DNA of 64,000 bases from Neofusicoccum parvum (Eukaryota; Ascomycota; Dothideomycetes; Botryosphaeriales; Botryosphaeriaceae), in assembly GCA_020912385.1 (NCBI GenBank), contig CP087217.1, positions 62,001 through 126,000 on the forward strand, written 5' to 3'. The position numbers were made by a program, and so were the translations under genes. A model generated the notes under the pieces. That model had not been told where the DNA came from. It made no database searches and saw nothing but the letters and a program-made list of their open reading frames with translations. Positions 1 to 11,300 of this stretch are shown piece by piece; position 1 is the stretch's first letter; every line of letters starts with the position of its first letter.

Positions 1-1630
1 CGACTTTCCATCAAAATCAAAATCAGAGTCGAAAACGTCCTCTTGTAATCCATTCCAGCTCACCTCAAAATTGCTCATGCCCTGACCACCCACGCGCGGA
101 ACCTCCACGCAGCTGTCTAAATTGCAAGCCTGCCTCAATAACTCCGATGGAACGAACACCTCAATAATTCCCGACCTCCTCAGCCCCTTCCCCTCTCTAT
201 CCATGGCCTCTGCAAACACAAACCGCGCGAACCCGTCCCACCGAAGCACTGTCTCGAACCCGTCTTTGCGAGCCTCGGCAACACGACGCCATGGCCCCTC
301 GACGTCGTCGTTGGACGCGTAGAAGCGCCACGTCTGCACCGTTGTGGCGCCGTTCCACGACACATAGAATGTTGTTGCCGTGCCATTGTATGAGAAGCCC
401 CAGAGTGCGGGATCGTGTGCCGGCACAGCGGTCCAATTGTATTTGCGGGCTTTGTAGTTCATCGTGGCTCCGGTGGGGTTATCGAAAAATGCGTGCAACA
501 CGGGCGCTCCGTCGGGAAGGTGCTCAGAGAAGTAAGGTTGGGAACCCCAGCCCAGAAAAGCGTTTCCGCCTGGTAGAAGCTGGAAGTTGCCCTGGGACCC
601 GCTAAGGACTGGTGAGCCATCAGGGCCGTGGTACATGTACTCGTGGCTGAATGTCGCGGTTCTCGCTTCGTTATCCATGACAAACACTAAACCACGAGAG
701 TAAGGATGGGTTTGATTGTGGTTCGGCTTGAACTCGTCGTAGGCGTTGTCAAACATGGAAATTGTGGTATGAGATGCGTTTGAATGCAACCATCTTGCGT
801 CGTGTTGACTGGAGAAATAGAAGTCTTTTTGAAACTCGCTTGATAGGAGCCAGCCGTCAAGGCGCCAGAGAACTCGCCCGTCTTCTCCCGAGATCAAGTA
901 AAGGGCGGAGGTATGACGGGATGAGATCAAGTAGTTCCCATCCTCGGTTTTTTCGACGGAATTGATGTGGAAATAGTCCCAAGCATCAGATGCTCTTGTC
1001 CCTTGACCTCCAGCAAGGGTCTGCCCGGGAAGAACAAGACCGTACGCTGGCGAAGTCGCTTCATGGTCTAAGCTCCTCCACTCGAATAGTAATTCGCCAG
1101 TCTCGACAGAGATCTCTTGAAACATACTATTTTGAATCCAGCCCATGTTTTCGGACATCCCGTAAGGAGAGAGATCGTAGGGCTGAGCTTGATATGCTGT
1201 GAACAGAGCACTTTTGCCGTCGTTGATTAGGTGAAATTCGTGCATATCGAACAGTGCAGCCGCATGACCTGCAAGACGGAGGGTTTTGACGACTTGGTAA
1301 GTATTGTCTACGATGAGTCCAACACCTTGTGAATGCCCTCTACTTTGCCACCCTTGATAGCAACAGATGTGGTCGCTACCGCGATACTGGCAGACATGCG
1401 GACCATGACTGCTGTAGACACCACCGAAGGTGCCCGAACCAGACCAAACGAGATTCTATTGATGTAATGTTAGAGACAGATTGTTTCACTTTCGACATGG
1501 GCTCATACACCGTCGTTGTCAAATATGTGAGGGCCGACATCGTGATCAAGAAGCTTGTAACCCCAAGGCGCGGTGAAAATATGCCCAGGCGAGACGAGGT
1601 CAGGCCGAACAGCCGTGACATTAAGGGACA
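1..1630 (-). CDS. Arylsulfotransferase (ASST) family protein, 3' end beyond window
   Basis: Fungal members of the ASST family (Arylsulfotran_2) are predicted secreted or membrane beta-propeller proteins; their substrates are mostly unknown. Supported exons on the minus strand are 1630-1509 and 1455-1, separated by a 53-nt intron (1456-1508, donor gtatga, acceptor aatag) that rejoins the frame as FDNDG/NLVWSG. Family hallmarks that can be read are PDLVSPGHIF, GPHIFDNDG, GHAAALFDMHEFHLI, DAWDYFHINSVEK and SSQHDARW. The frame is open to base 1, ending in Asp-rich residues. The 5' end is uncertain: an acceptor (tttccag) lies at 1631 and the likely first exon is within 1756-1936, where the frame reads WYSREYSSLYAI, but no clear signal peptide is visible. 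The family call is firm; the gene start is not. Confidence 0.8.
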
Positions 1631-1936
1631 CTGGAAAGATATCAGGGCGCTAATCTTGTAAGCAGTGGCACAAAATGAGGATTCGGTGATGGTGACAAAC
1701 AGAGAAAAAAGGTGTGAAGTTCCTGCTCGTATCTCCGAGGTAGGTCATCGCTAACGCCGAATGGCATATAAGGATGAGTATTCCCTTGAATACCATATTG
1801 TGATGATTCTGGATCCGTTAAAGGTGCCACGGATGCTCAAACAGTATAGAAATGCTCTTCTTGATGCCTCAGTTGACACCGGAATAATCTCAATTTGTAC
1901 GTCCTTTCCAGCGGTCTCGGAGGCGCAACCCTGCAT

Positions 1937-2605
1937 GAATATATGGACCTCTGCGTTTTGCTTTTGTTTTCTCTCAGACGATCAGCTCTATAACCGAGCC
2001 CGATATCGGCTTAAACCCGAATCCAAGGGGCATGAAAGATACAGGGTTCCGCATCCTGATAAAATTTTGCGAGTTTGCCACTTTACCGGGATGGATGTAT
2101 TGCAGCCGGCCGCTAGGGAGAAGGATTGAAGGATTCGACCAGGGAGTGACTGAGCTCCTCCTGAAGCTTTGATAGGTCGCTGTTCCCAGTGGTTGAAAGT
2201 TATCCGACACGCGGGTGTTTCCAGCGGTTGAGATGTATCCGATGCACTATCAGCAGGCCACAACACCTTCCTATTCTTTGTAGATATGCAAACATACCAT
2301 GGTAAAGAAGCGGAGCTCCTCTCAATGTCCGACATAGATGTAAATCCACCAATCATATATCCAAACACGAACATCAGATGGATTGGATGTTTACAAATAT
2401 CCAGATCATTGTACACAGATACTCAAGGCGCAGTTGGAGTTCAAGAGATAGGGAGAGGGGAAAAAAAGGGTGGATTAGAGGGTACTGGCTTGACATCCCC
2501 ACAGCTAATTTTCCTAACGTAGTAGCAGCAAATACGTCGGAGAGGTAGCTAGGTAACAGTGGTGTGCAGGCAGTAGGCCTTTTATTAATAATCCCATCAA
2601 GTGCC
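1937..2605. other. Intergenic stretch with a degenerate direct repeat
   Basis: No gene is supported here. Around 2189-2262 a unit reading roughly CCAGYGGTTGARA, followed by TATCCGA, occurs twice about 36 bp apart. The short frames on either strand carry no recognisable motif. Confidence 0.5.
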
Positions 2606-4015
2606 TCACTCGTGCTCAATCCATTTAGGTGCCCTGCACGGCGTGTCCTTTCGCAAGTCGTTAACTCTTGATGGTATCCAGCCAGTAAAGAACTGCTTCG
2701 AGCCGTCTGGAGGCGCAGGTTTCCCCAGTCTGAACACACGGCCCATGCCACACTTGTAACCCCTATAGCTCCACTGAACGCAATCTGCTCTCTCTTCACA
2801 AGCTTTCCGACAGCTCTCTTTAGAGCTGTACGAGTTCTGCTGGACATCATCTCTCCAAGTCTCTGAACTAAAGCGCTCCTGGTCATCGTACTCATTCCAC
2901 CTGGTAAGTATCTCATCATCCTTGATGTTCCAGTCCCTGCGCTCGGTCGGCAACTCTTGCCCCACGGTACTATTGAATAGATCTTCCAGAAGGAAGGGTG
3001 CCGCCGGCTCTCCTCTACTCCGTTCGATCGCCATCATCCGGGTCAGGTCCTCGGGCTTCATGTGATGCAGCGTCACTAGCGGATGGCACCATTGACCAGG
3101 ACCGTACGGCACATCAATCCAGCTATGTCCATTGAGCATCGGCCAGTACGACTTAACCTCAACGCCAACCTCCCTTAGCGCCAGCGCGAGGCCCGTATCA
3201 CCGCAACACAGATGCTGCAGATCAACGCCAAACTGTGTGCTGCCGGGCTTATCTTCGCCGGATGGCCTGTTGTCGACGAGGAGCTTCCGCATCGCAGTGA
3301 CAGAAAGCAAGTAGCCGGCACCACCGTACGCAAAGAGTATGTCGCCATGCAACATGGGGTTGCCAAGGTATAGGTGTCGGTCCGGGTCCAGTCGGCCTAT
3401 CCACTGCGCGAAGTTGCCCCAGAAGATGTACGTGTCTGCCTCGACGAAGAAGTACCACTTTTTGTTCGGCGCAAGCGCGAAGGCTTTGTCAATCATGGGG
3501 ATGAACTTGTACTTGTCCAGCGTCCATGCCCGACGGAAATCGGTCTTGACCGATGAGAGCGGGTGGCCTTGAGCGAGCGCGTCCTGCAGCTCTTGCCAGA
3601 GACTGAATTCGGGTACGTTCTCGGTGTACGCTTTTGGGAGGTCGCTAAGAGCATCGTAGATGTGATAAGGGCCGAGCTGTAGGGCGGCGTCGGAAAATAT
3701 CAAAAGGTCAGGAATGCATTGTGAGTTGCTAACGAGATGCGTTGCAAGCCTGTCGTAAAGCTCAGAAGTACCTGTCTTCATGACAATCTGGACATCATCG
3801 AAGAAGCCCTCGGGAATGCCGTGACAATACGATCCGGCTATTGTTGCGTTCTGGCCAGACAACTGCATGCCGGTTCCATAGTCGACATCCTGATTCCATT
3901 GCGGAGACGGTGGAGGTAGTTGTGGCAACGAGTATATGATGAGGGAAAGAGAAACCAATAGAACGATGGCGGCTGAAACAAGCATTTGTTTCATAAGCGG
4001 GATAATGTAGTTCAT
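2606..4015 (-). CDS. Glycosyltransferase family 31-like type II membrane protein with PAN-like tail
   Basis: A single-exon gene of 469 aa. The N-terminus has a short cytoplasmic stretch and one hydrophobic anchor (residues about 10-30, VSAAIVLLVSLSLIIYSL), typical of a Golgi type II enzyme; Met8 is an alternative start. The central domain (about 60-330) carries KKWYFFVEADTYIFW, a DXD-like metal and nucleotide-sugar site, then YLGNPM and FAYGGAGYLLS, all typical of fungal GT31/fringe-like transferases. The C-terminus (about 380-450) has regularly spaced Cys (SCRKACEERADCVQWSY, KCGMG) resembling a PAN/apple module. Expected role: transfer of a hexose, probably in beta-1,3 linkage, to glycoproteins or lipids. 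Donor and acceptor cannot be told from the sequence. Confidence 0.85.
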   Translation of the reverse strand: MNYIIPLMKQMLVSAAIVLLVSLSLIIYSLPQLPPPSPQWNQDVDYGTGMQLSGQNATIAGSYCHGIPEGFFDDVQIVMKTGTSELYDRLATHLVSNSQCIPDLLIFSDAALQLGPYHIYDALSDLPKAYTENVPEFSLWQELQDALAQGHPLSSVKTDFRRAWTLDKYKFIPMIDKAFALAPNKKWYFFVEADTYIFWGNFAQWIGRLDPDRHLYLGNPMLHGDILFAYGGAGYLLSVTAMRKLLVDNRPSGEDKPGSTQFGVDLQHLCCGDTGLALALREVGVEVKSYWPMLNGHSWIDVPYGPGQWCHPLVTLHHMKPEDLTRMMAIERSRGEPAAPFLLEDLFNSTVGQELPTERRDWNIKDDEILTRWNEYDDQERFSSETWRDDVQQNSYSSKESCRKACEERADCVQWSYRGYKCGMGRVFRLGKPAPPDGSKQFFTGWIPSRVNDLRKDTPCRAPKWIEHE

Positions 4016-4854
4016 TGCGCTTGTCTGGCGTAGCTCGTCTTTTGCCGTATCTTCCGAAATATATGTCCCCTTGACACATGGGCGAAAACAGCGAGAAAAG
4101 CAGTGATATTATACATGTTCATCGGGTACTTTGCAGCCAGTGCTCGGACATATCGGAGTTTTTTTAGCACATAGGTATGCGAGGTTTTTCCGTTGACCGT
4201 ATTCTCGAACCAATCAACCCCAAGTTCGCGCTCGTATACAATTTTCATCCCCGAGGATGCCTGTTGCATGGATGTCACTGCAACCAACCTTCTCCGTGGC
4301 CCCCCCCACATTGCAGGAATGCCAGGATGATCTTATCTAATCTTAGGGATCGATAATTATGAGGTGTCATGCGCTTATTGAGCGGTATGTCCATATCGCG
4401 CTCTCTCTCCTTTTCTCTCTCTCGCTTTCTCCCAATCTGTCTACACCATAGAAAATTAGTCTTCTTATGCTATAGTGAAGGAGTATCTAGAGACAAATCG
4501 TAGAGATCTCGCGAAGTGTTTCACACATCACTTACATCTTGAAGAGAGAAGTATGCCAATATTCTTCGATCTCCTTAAGGCGTACTACCAACCGATAGCG
4601 GGCTAGGCGCCAAGCATCATGCGGGGTGTACTCGCCTGATTGCGTAGTGTCGCCAGAAGAGATCGAGATGATACACGTCTATGACTTGGCACAGCCCAGA
4701 GCGCCAGCTTTTCATTCCTGCGAACGAGGTGTGGATCGCCGTAACCGGAGTTCTGCTGGCTACTAAATCAGCAGAGCTTGATGCCTCATCTATCACTTCT
4801 ACACACACGCTTCCACCGCTCTCTTATTCCAGAAGACACTGTACCTAGACAGCC
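4016..4854. other. Divergent upstream region between GT31 gene and transporter gene
   Basis: This 839-bp stretch lies between two divergently oriented genes and should hold both promoters. A pyrimidine tract (about 4390-4433, CT-rich) and a run of nine C (4302-4310) stand out. A 99-codon minus-strand frame at 4012-4311 has no recognisable domain and is not called. Confidence 0.5.
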
Positions 4855-6289
4855 ATGTCAGCGGTCGAAATGAACAAGTTGACGAAAACTGTTCATGGTT
4901 GCGATACGTCCGACACCTCCTCGGAACGTTCCCTCCCTGCTCCGGTTGTGCACAACGTAGACCGGAACTTTTCTATTCCAGGTGCTGCATATGTGATGTA
5001 GGTGATGCAAGTATTTCGAAAGTATCCGTAGGCTGACTTTTCTTCAAGAGCATGGATCGCTGCGAGCTCAGGCGTTATTCTCTTCAACAAATGGATCCTA
5101 AACACTGCACAGTTCGAATTTCGTAAGGAAACGCCCCTGCAAGAATTACGGACAAAAAAAGCTCACATAACCAAGCTCTTTTCCTAACAACTTGGCATTT
5201 GCTCTTTGCGGCTGCCATGACCCAATTTCTGGCCTACTGCACTAAGCTTTTGGACTCGAGGTATGATGTGCCAATGACCAGGCAGATGTATCTCAAGGCT
5301 ATTATGCCTATCGCTGTCTTCTACTCTCTCTCTCTGGTCTGCGGCAACGTTGCGTATCTGTACTTGAGTGTTTCCTTCATCCAAATGTTGAAGGTGTATC
5401 CCCCCTTCCCACAATCATCGAAGTATTTAGCTAACTTATGGAGGCCACAAACGCCTTAGCAACACTAGTAGCCTCTTGGGCGCTTGGAGTAGCTCCAGCA
5501 AACCTCTCTGCCCTCGGAAAAGTCTCCATCATTGTCATCGGCGTCATCATTGCATCCTTCGGCGAGATAAAACTCGACATACTTGGGGCTTTCATCCAGA
5601 TGGCCGGTATTGTCTTTGAGGCGATCCGGCTGGTAATGGTGCAGAAGCTGCTTAGCTCATCTGAGTTTCAAATGGACCCGCTGGTATCTCTATACTACTT
5701 TGCGCCCGCTTGTGCTCTCATAAACGGCGTCGCAACCCTCGTCTGGGAGGTACCAAAGCTGGCGATGGCAGACATCTACAGGGTCGGACCCTTGACCTTG
5801 CTTGCAAATGCCTGCGTTGCTTTCCTCCTCAACGTCTCCGTTGTCTTCTTGATAGGAAAGACCTCTGCAGTCGTCCTGACCTTGTGTGGTGTGCTCAAGG
5901 ATATTTTGCTGGTTTTTGCCTCTATCATCATATTCGGGGACCCTGTGACTCTGACACAAGTATTCGGATATTCGATCGCTCTCTGCGGTTTGGTTTATCA
6001 CAAGATTGGATCGGAAACGTTCTGCGAAGTTTGGGAACGGACGAAGTGGAGGTGGACTGCGTCCAGCAGAGAGCACTCTCTGCTTAGGCAACTTATGACG
6101 TTCTTGGGGTTTAAAAGTTGGGATTCTGACGGCCTGGAGGTGCGACTGATGGACGAGAGCGCACCTGAAGAGGATGTGCTGGAGCATCGCGTGAGCAGCG
6201 ACCATACACAAGTTCATTTTCCTAAGTATTCTCTTGAGGTAGAGGAGGAATTAGGGACGAGGCATTCAAGTATGGAGCTAGTTAGATAA
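4855..6289 (+). CDS. Triose-phosphate/nucleotide-sugar transporter (TPT family, DMT superfamily)
   Basis: Four exons: 4855-4997, 5049-5122, 5176-5393, 5444-6289, giving 426 aa. The introns are 50-53 nt, with donors gtaggt, gtaagg and gtgtat. Joining them restores AWIAASSGVILFNKW, FPLFLTTWHLLFAAAMTQF, YLYLSVSFIQMLK and ATNALATLVASWALGV, the conserved order of the fungal TPT family. About ten hydrophobic segments are expected. Further family signatures are VIVIGVIIASFGEIK, FEAIRLVMVQKLL and DPLVSLYYFAPACA. Proteins of this family exchange phosphorylated sugars or nucleotide sugars across Golgi, ER or organelle membranes; the substrate here is unknown. The polar C-terminal tail (after about residue 340) is unconserved. 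Transposon-derived sequence begins four bases after the stop codon, so the native 3' UTR has been replaced. Confidence 0.9.
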
Positions 6290-6292
6290 TTC

Positions 6293-6462
6293 TGTTACGA
6301 ACGCAGTCCGCTTAAGAAGAGTCCACGGGGTACGAGGAAGACGGTCGGTAAGGAAGGCCGCCCGAGAAAGAAGAACCACGTGTAGGAGTTACGTAGGGCC
6401 CACCCCGCGTCGCCTAAAGACGCTTAGGCGATACAAGGTAATAGTCGGAGGTAATTACTTAT
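6293..6462 (-). mobile_element. LTR-like end fragment in inverted orientation
   Basis: The fragment starts TGTTACGAACGCAGTCC. Its reverse complement ends GGACTGCGTTCGTAACA, which resembles the terminus of the 445-bp LTR at 7362-7806 (GGACTGGGGTTCGTAACA). It runs into the LINE tail at about 6463. No duplication of the flanking AATTC is seen at the other repeat edge (14631). It is read as the 3' end of a related LTR lying on the minus strand, cut by the LINE. Confidence 0.5.
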
Positions 6463-7361
6463 CTATTTATTTATTTATAGAATTCATTTTCTTCCCGATA
6501 TAGCTCCCTTTCGGGTCCATGCGGGGTAGGCTATCTGCGATATTTTACATGAGAGGGAAAACCTGGTCTCCCAGGTAAAAAACCCCTCCTTTCTTCTTGG
6601 GTTGGTTGCCCCTTCATATTCCGTTTTTCCTGCTTACCGGTAGAAGCTACTATAGCAGCCTTACATTAGCTAGGTGTTAACCTTAGCTCTCTCTTTCTCC
6701 CATGTCCTGGTACTGGTCCTCCTGGTCAAGATCCCGGTTCTCCTAGCAGTTCTCGTGGTGGACCTTCTTGGCCTCCTGGTCCATCTCTCTTGCCAGACTG
6801 AATTGGTTTAGCAGCCCTAGGTGTAGAAACCACTTTGTTGCTGCTTAGACCCCTTTCTTTATTAACAGAAGGGTGTAGTAGTCTGTGGTTTCCGCTAGTT
6901 GTAGCATCTGTGCTCTACCTTCTTGGAAGTGGGGGCTGAAGAGGAGGATGTGCTTTGGTGTTTGTCTATGCCAGCTACATGAGCAGGCTGGGCTGGGGTG
7001 GCCTGGTACCTTGCGCCTGGAGAGAAAGTCTTCTAGGCCAATGTGTTCAGTGCGCAGCAGGGTGAGGAGAGTGCTTTGTAATTTAGTAAGTTCACTGTGG
7101 AGCTGCCTGATTTTTGGATTCCAGGATGCGCCCTGGGCCACTGGCTTATTTCTCCTCTCCTGTCTAGTTTGCTTTGTCTACCTCTTCTTCCATAGCTCTC
7201 TGATTGCCATGCGAAGCCTGGTTTGCTCTAGAAGTTTTTGACTTGCAGGGGGGCAGCTACTGAGGAGGGAGTCTAGTTTCCTCCCTAGCAGTGTTCTCCT
7301 GGATGGGCTAGAGGCTCCCTTAGCATTCAGTGTGGCCCTAGCGATCATCTTGATGTCCCTG

Positions 7362-7806
7362 TGTAACGGAGTGCCTTCTACTACACGACTTCGGAGTCGT
7401 CGGGTAGGAGTTGGGTAACCGAAGGGTTTACCTTGAGGACAAGAGTGGGTAAGGATAAGCGAGGAGAGAAGTGGGATGTTCACGTGAGGACTGGAATGCA
7501 CGTGATAAGACTCGTTACCAGCAATAAGTGAGATTGCTACTTTGAGTTGACCACGAAGGGTCAAGTATCTAGCTAAGTGAGTGTGCTTATATACTGTAGG
7601 AAAGCTATGACAATCTGGATGTCCCTCGTGGATATGAGGGTTGGATGGCCCTCATGGATTTGAGGGTTGGATCTGTTCTGATCCAATGTGGGTCCTTGTG
7701 GAGCCGCACGTGGTGCAGCACGTGATGTCTTCCTTGGCGTTTGTTCTGCGCCCGTTGTCCGCGCTTCCCGTCTTCCCTCATCTTTGTCGGACTGGGGTTC
7801 GTAACA
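7362..7806 (+). mobile_element. Solo LTR, 445 bp, inside LINE-C
   Basis: It begins TGTAACGG and ends TTCGTAACA. The 5-bp sequence CCCTG stands on both sides (7357-7361 and 7807-7811), proving insertion of a complete LTR. It contains TTTACCTTGAG, TTGACCACGAAGGGTCAA, the block TATATACTGTAGGAAAGC, and two tandem copies of a unit of about 24 bp around GAGGGTTGGATGGCCCTC. No internal region or partner LTR is adjacent, so it is a solo LTR left by LTR-LTR recombination. It is the least mutated copy of the family here and serves as reference for the copies at 14251, 20004 and 34574. Confidence 0.9.
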
Positions 7807-7916
7807 CCCTGCATGTGTTCTCAACTACTGTGGCTACTGGTCCCTTTTTGCTTCTGATTGTCTGTGCTAGTGTAAGCTCATCCAGGTGGAGTGAGAGGGG
7901 GGCAATCCCAGTCTCA

Positions 7917-8065
7917 TGTTGGATAATTGATGAAAGAGTGTGATTCATTGATGATTGGCATGAAGAGGAAGAGGGTGGGTGACCCGCTTGCCTCTTATAC
8001 AGGTGCTTGTGACTAAGCTATATGGTGCGACTTGAACAGTCTGAGAAACGAGTGATATTCCAACA
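7917..8065 (-). repeat. 3' LTR of the Copia element
   Basis: A 149-bp terminal repeat with 6-bp inverted ends (TGTTGG/CCAACA). It adjoins the polypurine tract on the element's coding strand. It keeps G at the two sites where the partner LTR has A. Confidence 0.92.
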
Positions 8066-8076
8066 CACCCCCTTCG
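8066..8076 (-). promoter_or_regulatory. Polypurine tract of the Copia element
   Basis: On the element's coding strand GAAGGGGGGTG directly precedes the 3' LTR. This is the expected position and composition for the plus-strand DNA primer in reverse transcription. Confidence 0.7.
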
Positions 8077-8329
8077 CGTGGTGTCTGAATAGGCAGTGCG
8101 CGATAATATGCTTGGTGTTGTCTATAAAAGAATGTACGGGAGAGTGATGTCCGAGACACATGAAATGATAACAATCCGATTTGAGTAGTATGCTTGCTGC
8201 GCTTACTACTGTAGTGATGAAAGGCCTAAGCCTTGCACGAAATGTGCATGCTTTTGCTTTGATAACGGCTTGGTAAGTCCGTCTGCAATCATCTGAGCAG
8301 TTGGTGTCCATCTGAAGTGAACGTTCCCC

Positions 8330-11300
8330 GCTTGAGCCTCTTGCCTGAGCTAGTGATGATGGATATCAACGTGACGAAGCTTCGTAACGAGCTTGCCTAC
8401 GTTCTCTTCCATGAGACGTAGCGTTTGCGTGTTATCACACTCAATTTGAATGAGGTGACCTGGCTCAAATTGGATTCCTCTGAAGAAGCGTTTCCACCAA
8501 TAAGCTTACTTGGCGGTCTCTGATAGTGCGAGTAGTTCAGCTTCCGTGGTTGAGGTTGTGACTGTAGGTTGCTTGGAAGCCTTCCAGTCCATAGTTCCGT
8601 TGAATAGCATTATGAGTGATCCTTGATGGCTGCGGCGTGTGGCCGCGTCACTGGCGAAGGATGCATCACTGCTAAGAACGAAGATGCGTTGATCATCTAC
8701 TACATTACCGTCGTATATGATTGCGAGGTCCTTCGTCTTTACAAGATATTCCAGGAGGTGCTGTGCAAGATAAAGGTGTCGCTTAGAAGGATTCGTTAAA
8801 TACGTAGAGAGGGCTAAGCAGGCGTGTCCTATGTTAGGCCTCGTGCTGATGGCAGTAAACTGGGCAGATCCCATCTTACTCTGGAACGTGTGGATGTCTT
8901 GGGGTGTTGCGTGACCCTCGTCATTCGGTGTAGGTGGGTCCTCTACTGGAAGAGGCGTTGCAATCGATGACTCTTTGACGTTGTATTTAGCCTTGAGGCT
9001 ATTGAGGTAGGACTCTTGTGAGAGCCATAATAATTGCTTATTGTGATCACGGACGATTCGCAATGCTAAGAACCACTAGACTTCTCCTATCTTGCGCATC
9101 TCGTAGCGCTGAAAGAGGTCTTGTTCGAATGCGTACGCGAATGGCTCATCCTTCCTAGGAAAAGCCATGATGATATCGTCTACAAAGAAGAACACGAAGA
9201 GGTGTTCGTTCGCATAGAGATATAGCGCATCTGGCATAGGCTCAAGTCCTAGGTCTTTAAGCGTGGCTTGGAAGTGCTTTTACCACAACGCTGGTGACTC
9301 TTTAAGGCCGTAGAGTGCCTTCTTAAGCAGTAATATCTTCCTATAAGGAAGTTTTATGCCTTCTGGTGCTCGGCAAAAGGTTGGTTGATCTAGAGGGACG
9401 TGAGGGAAGGCGTTAACAACGTCGTATTACCATATCTCAAGATCGAATGCGTAGACAATTGCCATAAGCGTACGGAAGATGCGGAAGGCAAGGGTAGCCG
9501 CATATGTGTCTTGATAGGAGACCTGGAGGTCACCTCGTACGCACACTCGTGCTTTAATCTTGGTGAGATATCCCTTCTCATCGAATTTGTATTTGAAGAC
9601 CTATGTAAGAGGAATGACCTCTTTGTTGGCCTTGCATGCTTGATCTTCGTTTACAACGATCCATACCCCCTTACTATTGGCTTCCTGCAGCTCACGATAG
9701 AGTGCTTGAAAGAGATAAGGCTTTAGTTGGTGCTTGAGGATGTCCTTGTAGTAACGAGGCTCGGGCGGTAGTTCGTCTCGATGAATGCGTGGTAGAGGAG
9801 GGAGCTCCTCTAGTTGATGTGAGGGTGGAATGCCCTCTTGTGTAGCGGGTTGAGATGTTTGCTCATGATTACCCGTAGGAGCGTGTTTAAGTAGTGCATA
9901 CATGCTCGCGGCGAGAAAGGTCTGCTTATAGTGAGCGTTACTGATTACCTTAGCGGCATGCGCGACTTTTCTTCGATTCCTTGGACCCTTAATGATAAGG
10001 TTCGGGTTAGGGTCCGCGTTGATATGAGCTGTAAGGGGTGTACGATTACCTCGTACTGCTCCTAGGTCAGGCTTAGTATCGTATTGAATAGGGAGGAGAC
10101 GACCAAGGCGTCTCTCATACTGGTATTCGTCTTCCTCACCCCCTGAGGTGGGCGAGTCTCTGAGAGTAGATGACGGTAAGACGTTATCACTTAGCGGTTG
10201 TGGTATGCTGTCTTCCCTGGTGGACGGCGATGGTGTAAGCAGGTAAGTAGACTGCTCATCTGGCTTGTCAGGCGGCGTGCCTGGATGTTGATCGCCTAGT
10301 GATGTAGTAGACTGTTTAGTCACTTCTGCGGATTCGGTATGGATGACTTCCTCCTCATCTGATGACGAGTCGGACGTGATGAGGTCTTCTGAGTTTAGGC
10401 GTACGCGAGGAATAACCTTCTAAGGCTCCTCTTCTGCGTCTTGGATTTCGTAATAGTCCTCTTGCTTATCTAGTGAGAATCTTGACGCTTCATCGAAGGT
10501 GACGTCGCGTGTACGAATGATCCGATCCCCTAGAGGATACTAGATGCGATAGATGTTGGTGGAATCGTAGCCAACAAGGTAGCCAACGAGGGCTCGTTCT
10601 TGTAGCTTTTCACTACGCGGGATATTCTTGTTAAGAGCGTAGGCTTTACAGCTATAGACTCTCATGTGAGCTACATTTGGCTTGGTGCCATGAGCGAGCT
10701 CGAAGGGAGTCTTCCACTTGAGGACTTTGCTTGGCGTCCGGTTGTGTATATATGCAGCTGCTAGGACTATCTCTAGCTATAAGCGTTTAGGAAGGTTTGC
10801 CCTAATACGCATAGCGCGTTCCTTGATGATAATTAATTGACCAGTCCTCTCGGCATGGCCGTTCTGAGTAGGCGTGTAGGGTGCTGAGACCTCTATAGTA
10901 ATGCCTCATCGCTTGAGTTCGTTTTTAAACGAAGTATTGAGTGATCTTTCACCATTAGTTCGAAAAAACGCGGTAAGAGCGTTAAAGCGACGCTCGATCA
11001 TACTTAGAATATCGAGAATGAGCGTATTACAGTCTGATTTGAGCATATGAGTGCGGGTAAAGACGTAATTGCTCTTTGTACACTCGATATGAGTGATCCA
11101 CTCGTGTTGGTTGTAGGTAGGTATCATCTGGATGAGGTCGAATGACGTACGGAAGAATGGCTCGTTGCTTGCCTCTTCTGGTATTGAGTCTCGCGTAATA
11201 AGCTGATGAGCTTTTACCCGTAAGCAGGTATCATAGTGGGTAGGTATAACATTGTTGGTAAACGTTGCGCCGGTGACTACAGTAGGTAATGCCTTGATAG

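Noticed and set aside
4012..4311. 99-codon minus-strand frame upstream of the GT31 gene
   Set aside because: It overlaps the GT31 start in another frame, has no domain, and lies in the promoter.
7620..7690. CRISPR-like array of units around 24 bp
   Set aside because: It is two or three tandem copies of one unit inside an LTR with no spacers, in a fungal genome.
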